64,000 bases of DNA from Candidatus Saccharimonadota bacterium (GTDB lineage: Bacteria; Patescibacteriota; Saccharimonadia; Saccharimonadales; Saccharimonadaceae), in contig JAFWGN010000005.1 of assembly GCA_017515285.1 (NCBI GenBank), forward strand, positions 1 through 64,000, in the 5' to 3' direction. A program made the position numbers and the translations under genes. Positions 48,034-57,801 of this stretch are shown here, piece after piece. Below the pieces are notes generated by a model that searched no databases, was not told the origin of the DNA, and saw nothing but the letters and a program-made list of their open reading frames with translations. Within the stretch, counting starts at the first letter, position 1, and every line of letters starts with the position of its first letter.

Positions 48034-51000
48034 ATGAGTGTGTTAAAAGAAATTAAGAAAATTACACTTTCTCTGGGCGCTTTTTTCCTAATGTTTTCTA
48101 CACCTCTTGCAGTTCTATCTACCCCTGTACATGCCGAGCCAGAAACTAGCGAAACCACATCTTCCGAACAAACGCAAGCCGACTCCTCGCAAACCACCGA
48201 TGACGCTACAACTACCACCGAAGAAACCCAAGACGCCCCCTCAACCAACGTCTGTTACGACGAATCCGGCTCCCTCGGCTGGCTCATCTGCCCGACCACC
48301 GGCTTCCTCGCTCGTGTTGTTGACGGCCTTTACGGAGTTATCGAAGGCCTCCTCGTTCTAAAACCCCTCACGACCGACTCCGACTCCCCCTATCACCAAA
48401 TCTGGGCCATCTTCCGCGACTTTACGAACGTCGTCTTCGTCATTTTCTTCCTCGTCATCATTTATTCCCAACTCACCGGCGTCGGCATCAGCAACTACGG
48501 AATCAAAAAACTCCTCCCCAAAATCATCGTCTCCGCCATTTTAATTAACCTCTCCTACATCATTTGCGCCGCCCTCGTTGACGTCTCGAACATCGCCGGT
48601 TCCTCCCTCCGTGGCGTCTTCCAAGGCGTAGAAGACAACATCACCGCCACCGGTCTCGTCGCGAACGCCACCGAAGGCGTAGAAATCAACTACTCTGGTA
48701 TCGTCTCTGGACTCGTCGGAGGTACTTTCCTCGGTGGCCTCGCAATTAGCGTCACCGGTGGTTTCGGCGCCCTCTTTATCTCTCTTATTCCGGTCCTCCT
48801 CGGCGCCGTAGTCGCAGTCGCCATCGCCTACCTCACCATCGCCGCCCGCCAAGCCTTCGTTTACCTCTTAATCATGGTAAGCCCCCTCGCTTTCGTCTGT
48901 AACCTTCTCCCGAACACCGAAAAATGGTTCGGCTCCTGGAAAAAATCCTTGTCCCAAATGCTTTTCTTCTACCCCCTCTTTGCCGCCCTCTTCGGTGCTT
49001 GTTCACTCGTTGGTTGGACTATTATCGCCGCCGCCGAAGACGCCTTAACCTTAATTATGGGTATCGCCGTCCGCGTAATCCCTCTCTTCGCCGCTTGGCC
49101 TCTTCTCAAAATGTCCGGCACCATCCCCGGCCAACTCAACTCCGCCCTTACAAATCTCTCCGCAAAGCCCCTCGGCATTTTCCGCAACTACACCGCCGAA
49201 CAAGCCGCCCTTCGCCGCGCTAAATACCTCGGCGAAAAACCCCGCGACTGGCAATATGGCCGCGCCCTCGCGCAACACAATTTCGACGTTAAAAACCGTC
49301 GCCTCTCCGATACGAAGAAGTATCTCGAAATGGCAAACACCCGTAGCGCCGCCTTCGCCTCGAATATTCACACCAGTACCGGCGCTATTTCTCGTCGCGG
49401 TCGCAAGATGACCGCCCTCCAAGCCCAGGTACACGATTATCAGCGCCAAGCTCTGCGTAACGCCAACGACATGGACAAGGGTCTCGCCCACTATGCCAAG
49501 AACGATAAAGACAAGGAGAAGCTCAAAGCTATCGACCACGCGAACATGACCGCCGCCGACGATCTTTACATCGAAACCGGCCGCGGCGAAAAGATTCGCT
49601 TCGACAATGCCCAATCTCGCGCCGACCGCATCAACGCCGCCTTCGATGCCAACTCCGGTGCCATCTTCAACGCCTCTCGCGGCACTCAACCCGCCCGCAT
49701 CGTCAACTCCGAAGACCTCGCCCGCTTCAAGAGAATCAACTCCGCTCTCGAAGGCGATCTCATGGGCACTCACCTCATCGGCGCCAACGCCGCCTACGAT
49801 TACTCGAGTCAAACTGCCCTCCTCGGTAAGAAGTTCGACGCTTACTTTACCTCTCTCCCGCCGACCCAGGAGCTCTATGACCGCCTCTTCCAACTTACTG
49901 GTACCGACACTATCGCAAAAGATATTGACCCGATTTTGACTGGTATGAAGGCTCTCAACATGCGCGGCGATACCGACCTCGTAACCAACGTTATGCGCCG
50001 TATCGTTGAGACTAAACAAATCAGGCTCGGCACTCATGCTTCCCAAGCTATTGCCAACTTCTGCATGTTCGATGTTAAAGATTCCGACGTCCTCCTTCGC
50101 CGCTATGGTAAATATATCAACCTTGAAACCGCCCGCGTCTTTAACGAGGGCCAATCCAAGGGCAAGCGCAAGAACGACACCTTAAGCTTCAAAGAATATA
50201 TCACCGGCGAATACGACGAATACGACGACTCGGGCAATCTTGTCAAAAATCTCGGCCGCTCCAAGCTTTCCGTCGCCCCACTTCTCATGGGTACTTCCTT
50301 GAACGGCGCTGAGCGCACCACCTTCGAAAACCTCGACGCGAACCTCCGTCTCGCCTACACCGACGAACATGGTAACGTCGATATTGAAAAATTCAAGGCC
50401 AAACGTAACGAAGTCAACAACGCCATGCTTCCGGCCATTATTACCGCCGCCCTAACTTTCCCCTCCGGCTCCGAACAGGGAATTAACCTCGCTTCCTACA
50501 TCACTGGCCTCAAAGCCAATGGTGACGGCACCTACACAAAGCGTTGGGAGAAAGGAAGCGACCCGCTCTATGGTCTCGACCAAGATTACTTCGCCGACTT
50601 CGTCAAACTCTATCTCTCCGCCCAAGTCCCGAACCAAATCACTTCTCTCCGCACCGACACCTTCAACCCGCTCGTCGAGGTTCTCGCTGACGATTACATC
50701 GACCAAATCAAGCGCCACAAGGCCGACCCCGAACACGTCCCCGACCCAGCCTCCATTCTTCCGGATTCCGCTATCGCTCCGTCCGAAGACCTTCCTGACA
50801 TCCTGTCCCAAGAACCCGAAAAGATTCTCTCAACCGACTCTCCCGCCGAAAGAGAAGCCAAGCGCGCTCGCAACAAAGACCTCGCAAAGAGAAAGAAACA
50901 AGCCCGCGACCAATATGCCAAGGCTAACTTCATGGGCACCCTCCACAAGGCTAACACCCTCGGTCCGATTATCCGCACTCTCGCGTCCGGTTCTGTCGGT

Positions 51001-51429
51001 GGCGCCAAACGTGTCGTCCGTGACTTCCTCGGCGTCAACGACCAAGATCCGTTCTCAATCCTCTATAAAGACGAACTCAAGAAGATTCGCAACGACGCCG
51101 TTCGCCGCGCCCGCGCCTCTAAACGCGCGGAAGCTCCTACCGAAGAACAACCCGAAGAACCCGCATCGGAAACCGGTGGCGACTCCGCTCCTCTCTATGA
51201 CGACGCCAAGCGCGAAGACCTCAAGCAGACTTACTCTGACTGGATTGATGAACGCGGCTACGCCGACGAGGAACAATTCGTTGAAGATGTTGTCGAAGAC
51301 CTCCAAGGCAATGGTCTCGATGTCGAAGCTGATGAGTTCTCTCAATATTACGAGCGCAATCCTGACGCCAGCTTCGAAGAACTCCTCGGTCTCATCAAAT
51401 ACATTCTCGACGGCTCTGCGAACTTCTAA
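48034..51429 (+). CDS. VirB6/TrbL-like membrane protein with a long cytoplasmic domain
   Basis: 1131 residues. Signal-type N-terminus at about 8-34, a Ser/Thr/Glu-rich linker, then at least six TM helices between about 85 and 375 (VVFVIFFLVIIYSQL, KIIVSAILINLSYIICAAL, GTFLGGLAISVTGGFGALFISLIPVLLGAVVAVAIAYL, FVYLLIMVSPLAFVC, TIIAAAEDALTLIMGIAVRVIPLFAAWPLL in outline). After about residue 400 the chain is hydrophilic for over 700 residues, Asp/Lys/Ala-rich and helical. VirB6/TrbL forms the inner-membrane channel of type IV secretion systems; the giant tail is unusual. First gene of the operon, with its own promoter. No lytic domain inside. Confidence 0.82.
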   Translation: MSVLKEIKKITLSLGAFFLMFSTPLAVLSTPVHAEPETSETTSSEQTQADSSQTTDDATTTTEETQDAPSTNVCYDESGSLGWLICPTTGFLARVVDGLYGVIEGLLVLKPLTTDSDSPYHQIWAIFRDFTNVVFVIFFLVIIYSQLTGVGISNYGIKKLLPKIIVSAILINLSYIICAALVDVSNIAGSSLRGVFQGVEDNITATGLVANATEGVEINYSGIVSGLVGGTFLGGLAISVTGGFGALFISLIPVLLGAVVAVAIAYLTIAARQAFVYLLIMVSPLAFVCNLLPNTEKWFGSWKKSLSQMLFFYPLFAALFGACSLVGWTIIAAAEDALTLIMGIAVRVIPLFAAWPLLKMSGTIPGQLNSALTNLSAKPLGIFRNYTAEQAALRRAKYLGEKPRDWQYGRALAQHNFDVKNRRLSDTKKYLEMANTRSAAFASNIHTSTGAISRRGRKMTALQAQVHDYQRQALRNANDMDKGLAHYAKNDKDKEKLKAIDHANMTAADDLYIETGRGEKIRFDNAQSRADRINAAFDANSGAIFNASRGTQPARIVNSEDLARFKRINSALEGDLMGTHLIGANAAYDYSSQTALLGKKFDAYFTSLPPTQELYDRLFQLTGTDTIAKDIDPILTGMKALNMRGDTDLVTNVMRRIVETKQIRLGTHASQAIANFCMFDVKDSDVLLRRYGKYINLETARVFNEGQSKGKRKNDTLSFKEYITGEYDEYDDSGNLVKNLGRSKLSVAPLLMGTSLNGAERTTFENLDANLRLAYTDEHGNVDIEKFKAKRNEVNNAMLPAIITAALTFPSGSEQGINLASYITGLKANGDGTYTKRWEKGSDPLYGLDQDYFADFVKLYLSAQVPNQITSLRTDTFNPLVEVLADDYIDQIKRHKADPEHVPDPASILPDSAIAPSEDLPDILSQEPEKILSTDSPAEREAKRARNKDLAKRKKQARDQYAKANFMGTLHKANTLGPIIRTLASGSVGGAKRVVRDFLGVNDQDPFSILYKDELKKIRNDAVRRARASKRAEAPTEEQPEEPASETGGDSAPLYDDAKREDLKQTYSDWIDERGYADEEQFVEDVVEDLQGNGLDVEADEFSQYYERNPDASFEELLGLIKYILDGSANF

Positions 51430-51477
51430 TAACTTATGCTCGTAAATTTCGCCGTATTATGATATTATATATAATAT

Positions 51478-52308
51478 ATGGCGCAATATAAGGTCCCCCA
51501 AGACGTCGAAGCGGACGATAAACTTCTCGGCCCTTTTAATTTTCGTCAATTCATCTACTTACTCATCGTCGCCGCCCTTATCGCCCTCGCTTGGGCCTTG
51601 TCTCAAATTTTCCCCTTACTCGCAATTTTTCCAATTCCACCCGCTCTTTTTCTTCTCGTCCTCGCTCTACCCTTACGCAAGGACCAACCTATGGAAACCT
51701 ACATCGCCGCCCTCATCAGCTACTACACCAAACCCAACAAACGCCTCTGGAATCCCGGCCAACGCGAATCGACCATCCAAATCACCGCCCCTAAAATCGT
51801 CGAAAAAGTCCTCACTAAAAACCTCTCCGAAGAAGAGGCTGGGCGTCGAATCTCCTTTCTCGCCGGTCTCGTTGACTCCGAAGGTTACTCAATAAAAAAC
51901 AGTCTAACCACCCCTTCTCAATCTCCTGTCCGCGAAGAATTTCTCGCCGAAGCCGATTCTACCCCCGACATTTTCGAAAACTATCAATCCGCCCAACTTG
52001 GCACCGATTTAACCTCCGAAGCCGACCGTCGCCGTGCCGAAATCGTCCAACAAATGCGTGCCGCCATCGCCGCCAACAATCCGATTCACACCGAACCCCC
52101 CGCCGCTCCCGAACCTCCCGCTCCAGTTTTTAACGCCGCCAACTTAACCCTCCCCGCCGCCGAGCCAACCATCCCGAATCCCGCTCCCGAACTCCACCGC
52201 CTCCGTGAACTTTCAGAAAACAATGATTTTTCCGTCGCTACCATTGCCAAGGAAGCTCACCGCCCAAGAAAAGCCGACGGAGAAGAAGTATATATTAGTT
52301 TACATTAA
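51478..52308 (+). CDS. PrgI-family (VirB3-like) inner-membrane protein
   Basis: 276 residues. The first 90 residues are a PrgI-type domain: start MAQYKVPQDVEADDKLLGPFNFRQFIYLL in outline, two TM helices (about 23-42 and 46-63), and KPNKRLWNPGQ, the conserved end. It is a VirB3-like partner of the VirB4 ATPase. The remaining 180 residues are hydrophilic and low in order, Glu/Ala/Pro-rich. Follows VirB6 after 48 bases with its own AT-rich TATAAT-type stretch. Confidence 0.82.
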   Translation: MAQYKVPQDVEADDKLLGPFNFRQFIYLLIVAALIALAWALSQIFPLLAIFPIPPALFLLVLALPLRKDQPMETYIAALISYYTKPNKRLWNPGQRESTIQITAPKIVEKVLTKNLSEEEAGRRISFLAGLVDSEGYSIKNSLTTPSQSPVREEFLAEADSTPDIFENYQSAQLGTDLTSEADRRRAEIVQQMRAAIAANNPIHTEPPAAPEPPAPVFNAANLTLPAAEPTIPNPAPELHRLRELSENNDFSVATIAKEAHRPRKADGEEVYISLH

Positions 52309-52323
52309 GGAGAAAAGATTATC

Positions 52324-53175
52324 ATGAACCCCTCTATTCCAACCCCCCAAACCGCCTCTGCCGCCGCCGGCGTTTTCCCCGGCCAACCCTTACCCAATTC
52401 CGCCCCGACCATCACTAGCGCCCCCATCGTCAACGGCCAAGTCCTATCTCCAATGCAACAAGCCCCCACGCAGGCCACTCCCGACCACCCAAGCTCCACC
52501 CAATCCACCCTCTTAATCTCCGAACTCCGCGACAGCATGGTCATCATGAAAGACGGCTCCTTCCGCGCCGTTGTCGCCTGCCAGTCCATCAACTTCGACC
52601 TCATGAGCGAAACCGAGCGCGAAGGCGTCGAATATTCCTACCAAAACTTCTTAAACTCCTTAAACTTCACGACTCAAATCCTCATTCGCTCTCAACGCGT
52701 CGATATCGGCCCCTACATCAATCGCCTCATGGACATTCGTCGTAACAACGACAATATGCTTCTCGGAATCTTAATGGACGACTACATTAACTTCATCGAC
52801 GTCCTCTCCCAAGAAGCCAACATCATGGACAAGAGCTTCTTCATCATCGTCCCTTACTACCCCGACGCCGAAAAGGAAAGAATGCTCAACGAAACCAAAA
52901 ACCTCTTCGCCTCTCTCCAAAAAACCAAGGCCCAACCCGTCACTCGTATTGACCGCGCCACTTATGACAAGGCCTCCGCAGAAATCAACAACCGCGTCGA
53001 AACCGTAACCTCCGGCCTCTACCAAATCGGAATTCACTCCGTCCGCCTCAACACCAAGCAACTCGCCGAACTTTACTATGATTTCAACAACCCCGACACC
53101 GCTGTTCGCGAACCGCTCGTTGACTTTTCTCAACTTGCCACCACTTACGTCAAAAAAGGAGAACCCAATGCCTAG
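52324..53175 (+). CDS. Conserved type IV secretion accessory protein (TraC-like)
   Basis: 283 residues. A Pro/Ala-rich start (about 60 residues), then the domain STLLISELRDSMVIMKDGSFRAVVACQSINFDLMSETE in outline, which recurs between PrgI and VirB4 in CPR bacteria and has the beta-strand order of a VirB4 N-domain. No TM, no P-loop. The middle part (RSQRVDIGPYINRL, MDKSFFIIVPYY) has the form of this group. Start preceded by AAGGAG; the VirB4 start overlaps its stop by 8 bases. Probably part of the secretion ATPase complex. Confidence 0.72.
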   Translation: MNPSIPTPQTASAAAGVFPGQPLPNSAPTITSAPIVNGQVLSPMQQAPTQATPDHPSSTQSTLLISELRDSMVIMKDGSFRAVVACQSINFDLMSETEREGVEYSYQNFLNSLNFTTQILIRSQRVDIGPYINRLMDIRRNNDNMLLGILMDDYINFIDVLSQEANIMDKSFFIIVPYYPDAEKERMLNETKNLFASLQKTKAQPVTRIDRATYDKASAEINNRVETVTSGLYQIGIHSVRLNTKQLAELYYDFNNPDTAVREPLVDFSQLATTYVKKGEPNA

Positions 53176-54982
53176 AAAGAATAAACAAACCGCGGCTCAA
53201 ATTGCCGCTCAAAGCCAGTTAACCGAAGACCAACAAATCCAACAGGCTTTCGAAGCCGGCATCACCACCCTTCGCGACTTAATCTCCCCCAGCTCCATCG
53301 AAATCAACTCCGACTATTTCCGCCTTGGCACCAAATACGGCCGCACTCTTTATATCTACGGGTACCCCCGCTCTCTCTACACCGGTTGGCTTTCTCCCCT
53401 CATCAACATCGACGAAGTTCTCGATATTTCCATGTATATTTACCCCGTCGATACCGGCGTCGTTATGAAAAACCTTAGAAAAAAAGTTACGCAACTTGAA
53501 GCTTCCATGAACGTCAACGCCGAACGCGGTAAAGTCCGCGACCCGGAACTCGAAGCCGCTATCAACGACGCTGAGGAACTCCGCGACCAACTTCAAGTCG
53601 GCGCCGAACGTTTCTTCCGCTTCGGTCTCTATGTTACTCTCTGGGCCGACTCTCTCGACGAACTAAAATTCGTCCAACAAAAAATCGAAACCATCTTCGG
53701 TCAACAAATGGTTTTTTCCAAGGTCGCCTCGTCCCAACAAGAGCAGGGAATGCAATCAACCCTCCCTCAATGCACCGACCAACTCCAAATTCGCCGCAAC
53801 ATGAACACCGGCGCTATCTCCACTTCTTTTCCGTTCACTTCCGCCGACCTCACCCAAGAAAAGGGAATTCTCTACGGCGTCAATATGCACAATAACGGCC
53901 TCGTCATTTTCGACCGCTTCTCCCTCGAAAACGCCAACATGGTCGTCTTCGCTAAATCCGGCGCCGGAAAATCCTTCACCGTCAAACTCGAAGCCATGCG
54001 CAGTATGATGATAGGTAGCGAAATTATCATCATCGACCCTGAAAACGAATATCAAAAACTTTGCGACGCCGTCGGCGGCTCTTATATTCGCCTGAGTCTA
54101 AACTCCGACGTCCGCATTAACCCCTTTGACCTCCCCAAGGTCATCGACAGCGAAGACGCCAACGACGCTCTCCGCGCCAACCTCGTTACACTCCACGGCC
54201 TCTTCCGTCTTATGCTCGGCGGAAGCACCGTCGCCGGTCAACCTGCCGCTCCCCTCACTCCGAACGAAGAAGCGGATTTGGATCAAGCCCTAATCGACAC
54301 TTACGCTCGCGCCGGCATCACTTCCGACCCCTTAACTCATCAGTCCACCCCTCCAACCATCTTAAACCTCTACGATACTCTTCTTCACATGGAAGGCACC
54401 GGCCCTCAACTCGCTCAACGTCTCCGCAAATACACCACTGGTACTTTCGCCGGCATCTTCTCCCAACAAAGCAACGTCGACATCAACAACCCCATGGTCG
54501 TCTTTAACATCCGCGACCTCGAAGACGAACTTCGCCCCGTCGCTATGTATATCGTCCTCTCGCACATCTGGAACGTCGTCCGCGCCGAACAAAAACGCCG
54601 CCTTCTCCTCGTCGATGAGGCTTGGCAACTCATGCAATACGAAGACTCCGCTAACTTCCTCTTTTCTCTCGCCAAACGCGCTCGGAAATACTATCTCGGC
54701 CTCACCACCATCACCCAAGACGTCGAAGATTTCATGAGTACCAAAATGGGACGCGCCATCGTCGCCAACTCCTCAATTCAACTTCTCTTAAAACAAAACG
54801 CTTCCGCCGTCGATGTTCTTTCCGACGTCTTCAAACTCACCGACGAAGAAAAGAAACGCCTCGCCAACTTCCCGGTCGGCCAAGGACTCTTCTTCGCCGG
54901 CCCCAACCACGTCCACATTCAGATTATCGCGTCAGAAACCGAAGAATCCCTCATCACCACCAACCCCGCCGCCACTAAATAA
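53168..54982 (+). CDS. VirB4-type ATPase of the secretion system
   Basis: 604 residues from the ATG at 53168 (AAAAAGGAG 8 bases before). The N-terminal VirB4 domain is followed by the ATPase: Walker A VVFAKSGAGKSFTVKLE (about 286-302), the INPFDLPKVI segment typical of VirB4, Walker B RRLLLVDEAWQLMQYEDS (about 480-497), and the TITQDVEDF motif with sensor glutamine. It powers pilus or substrate transfer at the inner membrane, with VirB6 and PrgI above it in the operon. No VirD4 coupling protein or relaxase is in the window, so conjugation is not implied. Confidence 0.9.
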   Translation: MPRKNKQTAAQIAAQSQLTEDQQIQQAFEAGITTLRDLISPSSIEINSDYFRLGTKYGRTLYIYGYPRSLYTGWLSPLINIDEVLDISMYIYPVDTGVVMKNLRKKVTQLEASMNVNAERGKVRDPELEAAINDAEELRDQLQVGAERFFRFGLYVTLWADSLDELKFVQQKIETIFGQQMVFSKVASSQQEQGMQSTLPQCTDQLQIRRNMNTGAISTSFPFTSADLTQEKGILYGVNMHNNGLVIFDRFSLENANMVVFAKSGAGKSFTVKLEAMRSMMIGSEIIIIDPENEYQKLCDAVGGSYIRLSLNSDVRINPFDLPKVIDSEDANDALRANLVTLHGLFRLMLGGSTVAGQPAAPLTPNEEADLDQALIDTYARAGITSDPLTHQSTPPTILNLYDTLLHMEGTGPQLAQRLRKYTTGTFAGIFSQQSNVDINNPMVVFNIRDLEDELRPVAMYIVLSHIWNVVRAEQKRRLLLVDEAWQLMQYEDSANFLFSLAKRARKYYLGLTTITQDVEDFMSTKMGRAIVANSSIQLLLKQNASAVDVLSDVFKLTDEEKKRLANFPVGQGLFFAGPNHVHIQIIASETEESLITTNPAATK

Positions 54983-55003
54983 TCTTATGCTATAATAATT
55001 CTA

Positions 55004-55555
55004 ATGAACCCCGAACCCTCTCGCTTAAAGCAATTTCTTCGCTCTCCGCTCACCCTACTCATCGCCGGCATTCTTGTCTTTACCGCCCTTATCGCCGTTT
55101 TTATTATTGCTTTTTCTCGCCCCAAAGAAGAGTCTGCCACCGCCCCCGCCGCCTCCTCAATCACCGTCTCGAACTTTTCCGACTTTTTTCCCGACCTAAG
55201 TGGCGAATTTCTCGACAACCTCGAAAGCCGCCTCTTAACTCAATCCTTAGCCGATTCTTCTTTTTCTAGCACCACCTCCGCCGAAATCAGTTCCGACTCT
55301 TTCTTCTCGCTAAAATCCAACAACTACACCACCGGTGACTTTCTCATCACCCTCCCGTCTCTCAACTTAACCTATCTCGTCTCCTTCCAATACGGCACTT
55401 TCGCCGGTCGCTCCGTCGAATCCGAAGCCTTCGCAACTATTTATTGCACCGAAAGTTCTGGGAGCCCCTGTTCCGCTAAAACCAACTACTCTCGCCCCAC
55501 CCTCGAAGCTCTCACCGCGACCGAAGAGGCCGAACTCACCTTAACCAACCTTTAA
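55004..55555 (+). CDS. Hypothetical single-TM protein of the secretion locus
   Basis: 183 residues. Short polar start, TM helix at about 14-37 (SPLTLLIAGILVFTALIAVFIIAF), then an exported part of about 145 residues, Ser/Thr-rich, with one Cys pair (YCTESSGSPC). TGCTATAAT lies 7 bases before the ATG (leaderless). It matches in layout the protein at 57075 (TM then small exported domain), so the two may form a pair. Role unknown; location suggests a secretion component. Confidence 0.55.
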   Translation: MNPEPSRLKQFLRSPLTLLIAGILVFTALIAVFIIAFSRPKEESATAPAASSITVSNFSDFFPDLSGEFLDNLESRLLTQSLADSSFSSTTSAEISSDSFFSLKSNNYTTGDFLITLPSLNLTYLVSFQYGTFAGRSVESEAFATIYCTESSGSPCSAKTNYSRPTLEALTATEEAELTLTNL

Positions 55556-55606
55556 CTCGCTTCCGCTTTCTTTTCCGACTCTTTCTGATATAATATTATA
55601 TATATT

Positions 55607-57085
55607 ATGGTCAAACGCCTAAGTCTCCTAATCCTGTCTCTTGCCCTAGTTTTTTTCGCCCCGCTCTCCGCCGCTAAGCCCGCCACTGCTCTTTCGAAAG
55701 CCGATTTACGTTTTTACGCCCAAAACAACATCATGTTCATCGACGATGAGGACTCCCTTCTCTCCGACTGCCTTAATGGCGATCTCGTTGACCTTGGCGA
55801 CAACTCCAAAACCGCCCTCAACTTCCTCATTCAAAAAGGCTACTCCACTTCTTCTGCCGCCGCCATCGTCGGCAACTTAATCGCCGAATCGAGTGTCGTC
55901 CCCAACAAAAAGGAGGGCGGGGAACTAATCACCGACGAATCCTGGCGCCTGACCGACTGGGAAAAATTTGGCTCCCGCGGCTTCGGTATCGCCCAATGGA
56001 CCTCCTCGGGTCGTCAAACCTCCCTCCAAAACTTCGCTGACGCAAACGGTCTCCCCGTAATCTCCATGGAAGCCCAACTCGGCTACCTCTTCGACGAACT
56101 TCAACGCGAAGTCCGCGGCTCCGGCTCTTCCGTCGCCAACATGAACTCGGTGAGTTTGGAAGAGGCCACCTTCTTCATGTATAGAAAGTTCGAAACCCCT
56201 CGCTCCAGTTTTTGTACTTCTAACGACGGCGCCGGTTGCTACAATAACTACGCCCCCTCTTCCTACTCTGAACTCTCGGAAACCGAAACTTCCTCCGCCT
56301 ACTCCGCCTTCATGAATCGTCTCAAATACGCCAAGTCCGCTCTCGCCGAAGTGGGCGACCTCACCGCCTCAACCGTCGATGGCTCCGCCACAACCCCCCT
56401 CTCGAGCTTAACCTGTTCCGGCATCACCGGTGGCTCCGCCGGCTCCAAGAAAATCGTCGAAACTGCCGTCTCGATGTCCTGGCCCAACTCCGACGGTAAC
56501 TGCGAATCCGCCTTCGGCCTCGTTGCTTGGAAATCTCGCGCGAGCGGTGGAGTCCAAGCCTGCTCCGACACTCTAAACTCCGTCGCCAAACTCGCCCAAA
56601 AAGCCGTTGGCGGCCTCTCTCTCCGCGACTGCGGAAAATTCGTCGGCGCCGTCATGAACTACGGCGGAATCGACACGAGCTTCCCCAAGGTCGGCGTCCG
56701 CTCCCAAATGGCCTACATGAACAGCAGCAACAAATGGACCAAAGTCTCAACCGACGGAGAAGCCTTTTCTATGTCAAACCTCCAACCCGGCGACGTCCTC
56801 GCCTACTCCGCCGGCTCGGGCGACGCCACTGCCGGACACATCCAAATCTGGATTGGCGAGCAATCCGTCAAGGGCGCTGCCTGCCCCGGCGGCACCTGCA
56901 AAGTCAACATCGCCTCCGCCTCCTACCAGTCCTGGACCCCATCTCTAAACTACACCTCCCGCACGTCCACCACTTACGACGGCGTTAAATACTATTATTC
57001 CGTCTATCGTTTTGCCGCTTCTCCCGAGACCAACACCCCCGCCGCCCAAGTCGTCTCTGACTCCGGAGAAGTCGATGGAAACTAG
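55607..57085 (+). CDS. Secreted peptidoglycan hydrolase, lysozyme plus NlpC/CHAP-like domains
   Basis: 492 residues. Signal peptide at 1-28. Residues about 60-210: a phage-tail-lysozyme-like domain (SAAAIVGNLIAESSVVPNKKEGG, GSRGFGIAQWTSSGRQ, with the catalytic Glu in AES). Residues about 290-465: a cysteine-peptidase domain with the catalytic Cys in SLRDCGKFVGAVM and His in GDATAGHIQIWIG, of NlpC/CHAP form. Together they cut glycan and peptide bonds to open the wall, the job of VirB1 in T4SS loci. The next gene starts 11 bases before the stop (overlap in another frame). Confidence 0.82.
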   Translation: MVKRLSLLILSLALVFFAPLSAAKPATALSKADLRFYAQNNIMFIDDEDSLLSDCLNGDLVDLGDNSKTALNFLIQKGYSTSSAAAIVGNLIAESSVVPNKKEGGELITDESWRLTDWEKFGSRGFGIAQWTSSGRQTSLQNFADANGLPVISMEAQLGYLFDELQREVRGSGSSVANMNSVSLEEATFFMYRKFETPRSSFCTSNDGAGCYNNYAPSSYSELSETETSSAYSAFMNRLKYAKSALAEVGDLTASTVDGSATTPLSSLTCSGITGGSAGSKKIVETAVSMSWPNSDGNCESAFGLVAWKSRASGGVQACSDTLNSVAKLAQKAVGGLSLRDCGKFVGAVMNYGGIDTSFPKVGVRSQMAYMNSSNKWTKVSTDGEAFSMSNLQPGDVLAYSAGSGDATAGHIQIWIGEQSVKGAACPGGTCKVNIASASYQSWTPSLNYTSRTSTTYDGVKYYYSVYRFAASPETNTPAAQVVSDSGEVDGN

Positions 57086-57773
57086 CGTCAAACCCCCTTC
57101 TCGCCTCAAGACCTTTTATAAGGAACATAGGCTCGCTTTCTTTTCTCTCCTTAGTGGCGCCCTCCTCATCCTTATCTTGATTGTTGTAATTTTTACAACA
57201 TTACGAGAAGACGACGGCGTTCTCGGCACCGATTCGAGGTCGGCCGACCTCTCTCTCGCCGAAGACCAAAAAGCCCTCCAAGCAACCGAAGCCTTCAAAA
57301 TCTCCGCCTACCTCCCCATCACCTCCGCCGACCCGGCTTATAAAATCTCTTACCTCCTCGACCGCGACGAGACAGGGAATTATAGTTTCAAATTATCCTT
57401 AAACGCCTTCACCGCCTCCGCCCGCACACCCATGATTGAGCGCCTCCTCTCCGAATCCTTTGGCAGCTACGACCCCCTCGACTACGAAATCGTCCTCGAA
57501 AACTACCGCAACCCCTTCGCAAACTTCTCTCTCGACGATCTAAAATCCGGTCGCCTCCCCACAAACTTCAAAACCGGAAACCTCTACAAATTCGGCGACT
57601 CAAAATACACCGTCCAAACCCTAACCCACACCCTCTACGACGGCTCCACCAACACTTACCGTTACGTCCTAGAAAACGGCGAGCCAAAAACCCTCCCGCA
57701 ACTCTTCTTTACTTACAAAGACCTCGACTTCCTAGAAAAATCCATCGTAAAATCCATCAACGCTCTGGAATAA
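57075..57773 (+). CDS. Hypothetical single-TM exported protein
   Basis: 232 residues from the ATG at 57075, which overlaps the end of the hydrolase gene; the longer frame to 57012 is a shadow of that gene. TM helix about 20-43 (LAFFSLLSGALLILILIVVIFTTL), then an extracytoplasmic domain of about 185 residues with YKISYLLDRDETGNYSFKLSLN and KYTVQTLTHTLYDG. No catalytic motif seen. Translational coupling to the hydrolase links it to the secretion locus. It resembles in layout the protein at 55004. Confidence 0.6.
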   Translation: METSVKPPSRLKTFYKEHRLAFFSLLSGALLILILIVVIFTTLREDDGVLGTDSRSADLSLAEDQKALQATEAFKISAYLPITSADPAYKISYLLDRDETGNYSFKLSLNAFTASARTPMIERLLSESFGSYDPLDYEIVLENYRNPFANFSLDDLKSGRLPTNFKTGNLYKFGDSKYTVQTLTHTLYDGSTNTYRYVLENGEPKTLPQLFFTYKDLDFLEKSIVKSINALE

Positions 57774-57801
57774 TCATTCCGTCTATGCTAAACTAATCTT
57801 A

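Noticed and set aside
49051-50154. 367-codon minus-strand open frame inside VirB6
   Set aside because: Lies fully inside the VirB6-like gene, has composition typical of an antisense shadow and no promoter or ribosome site.
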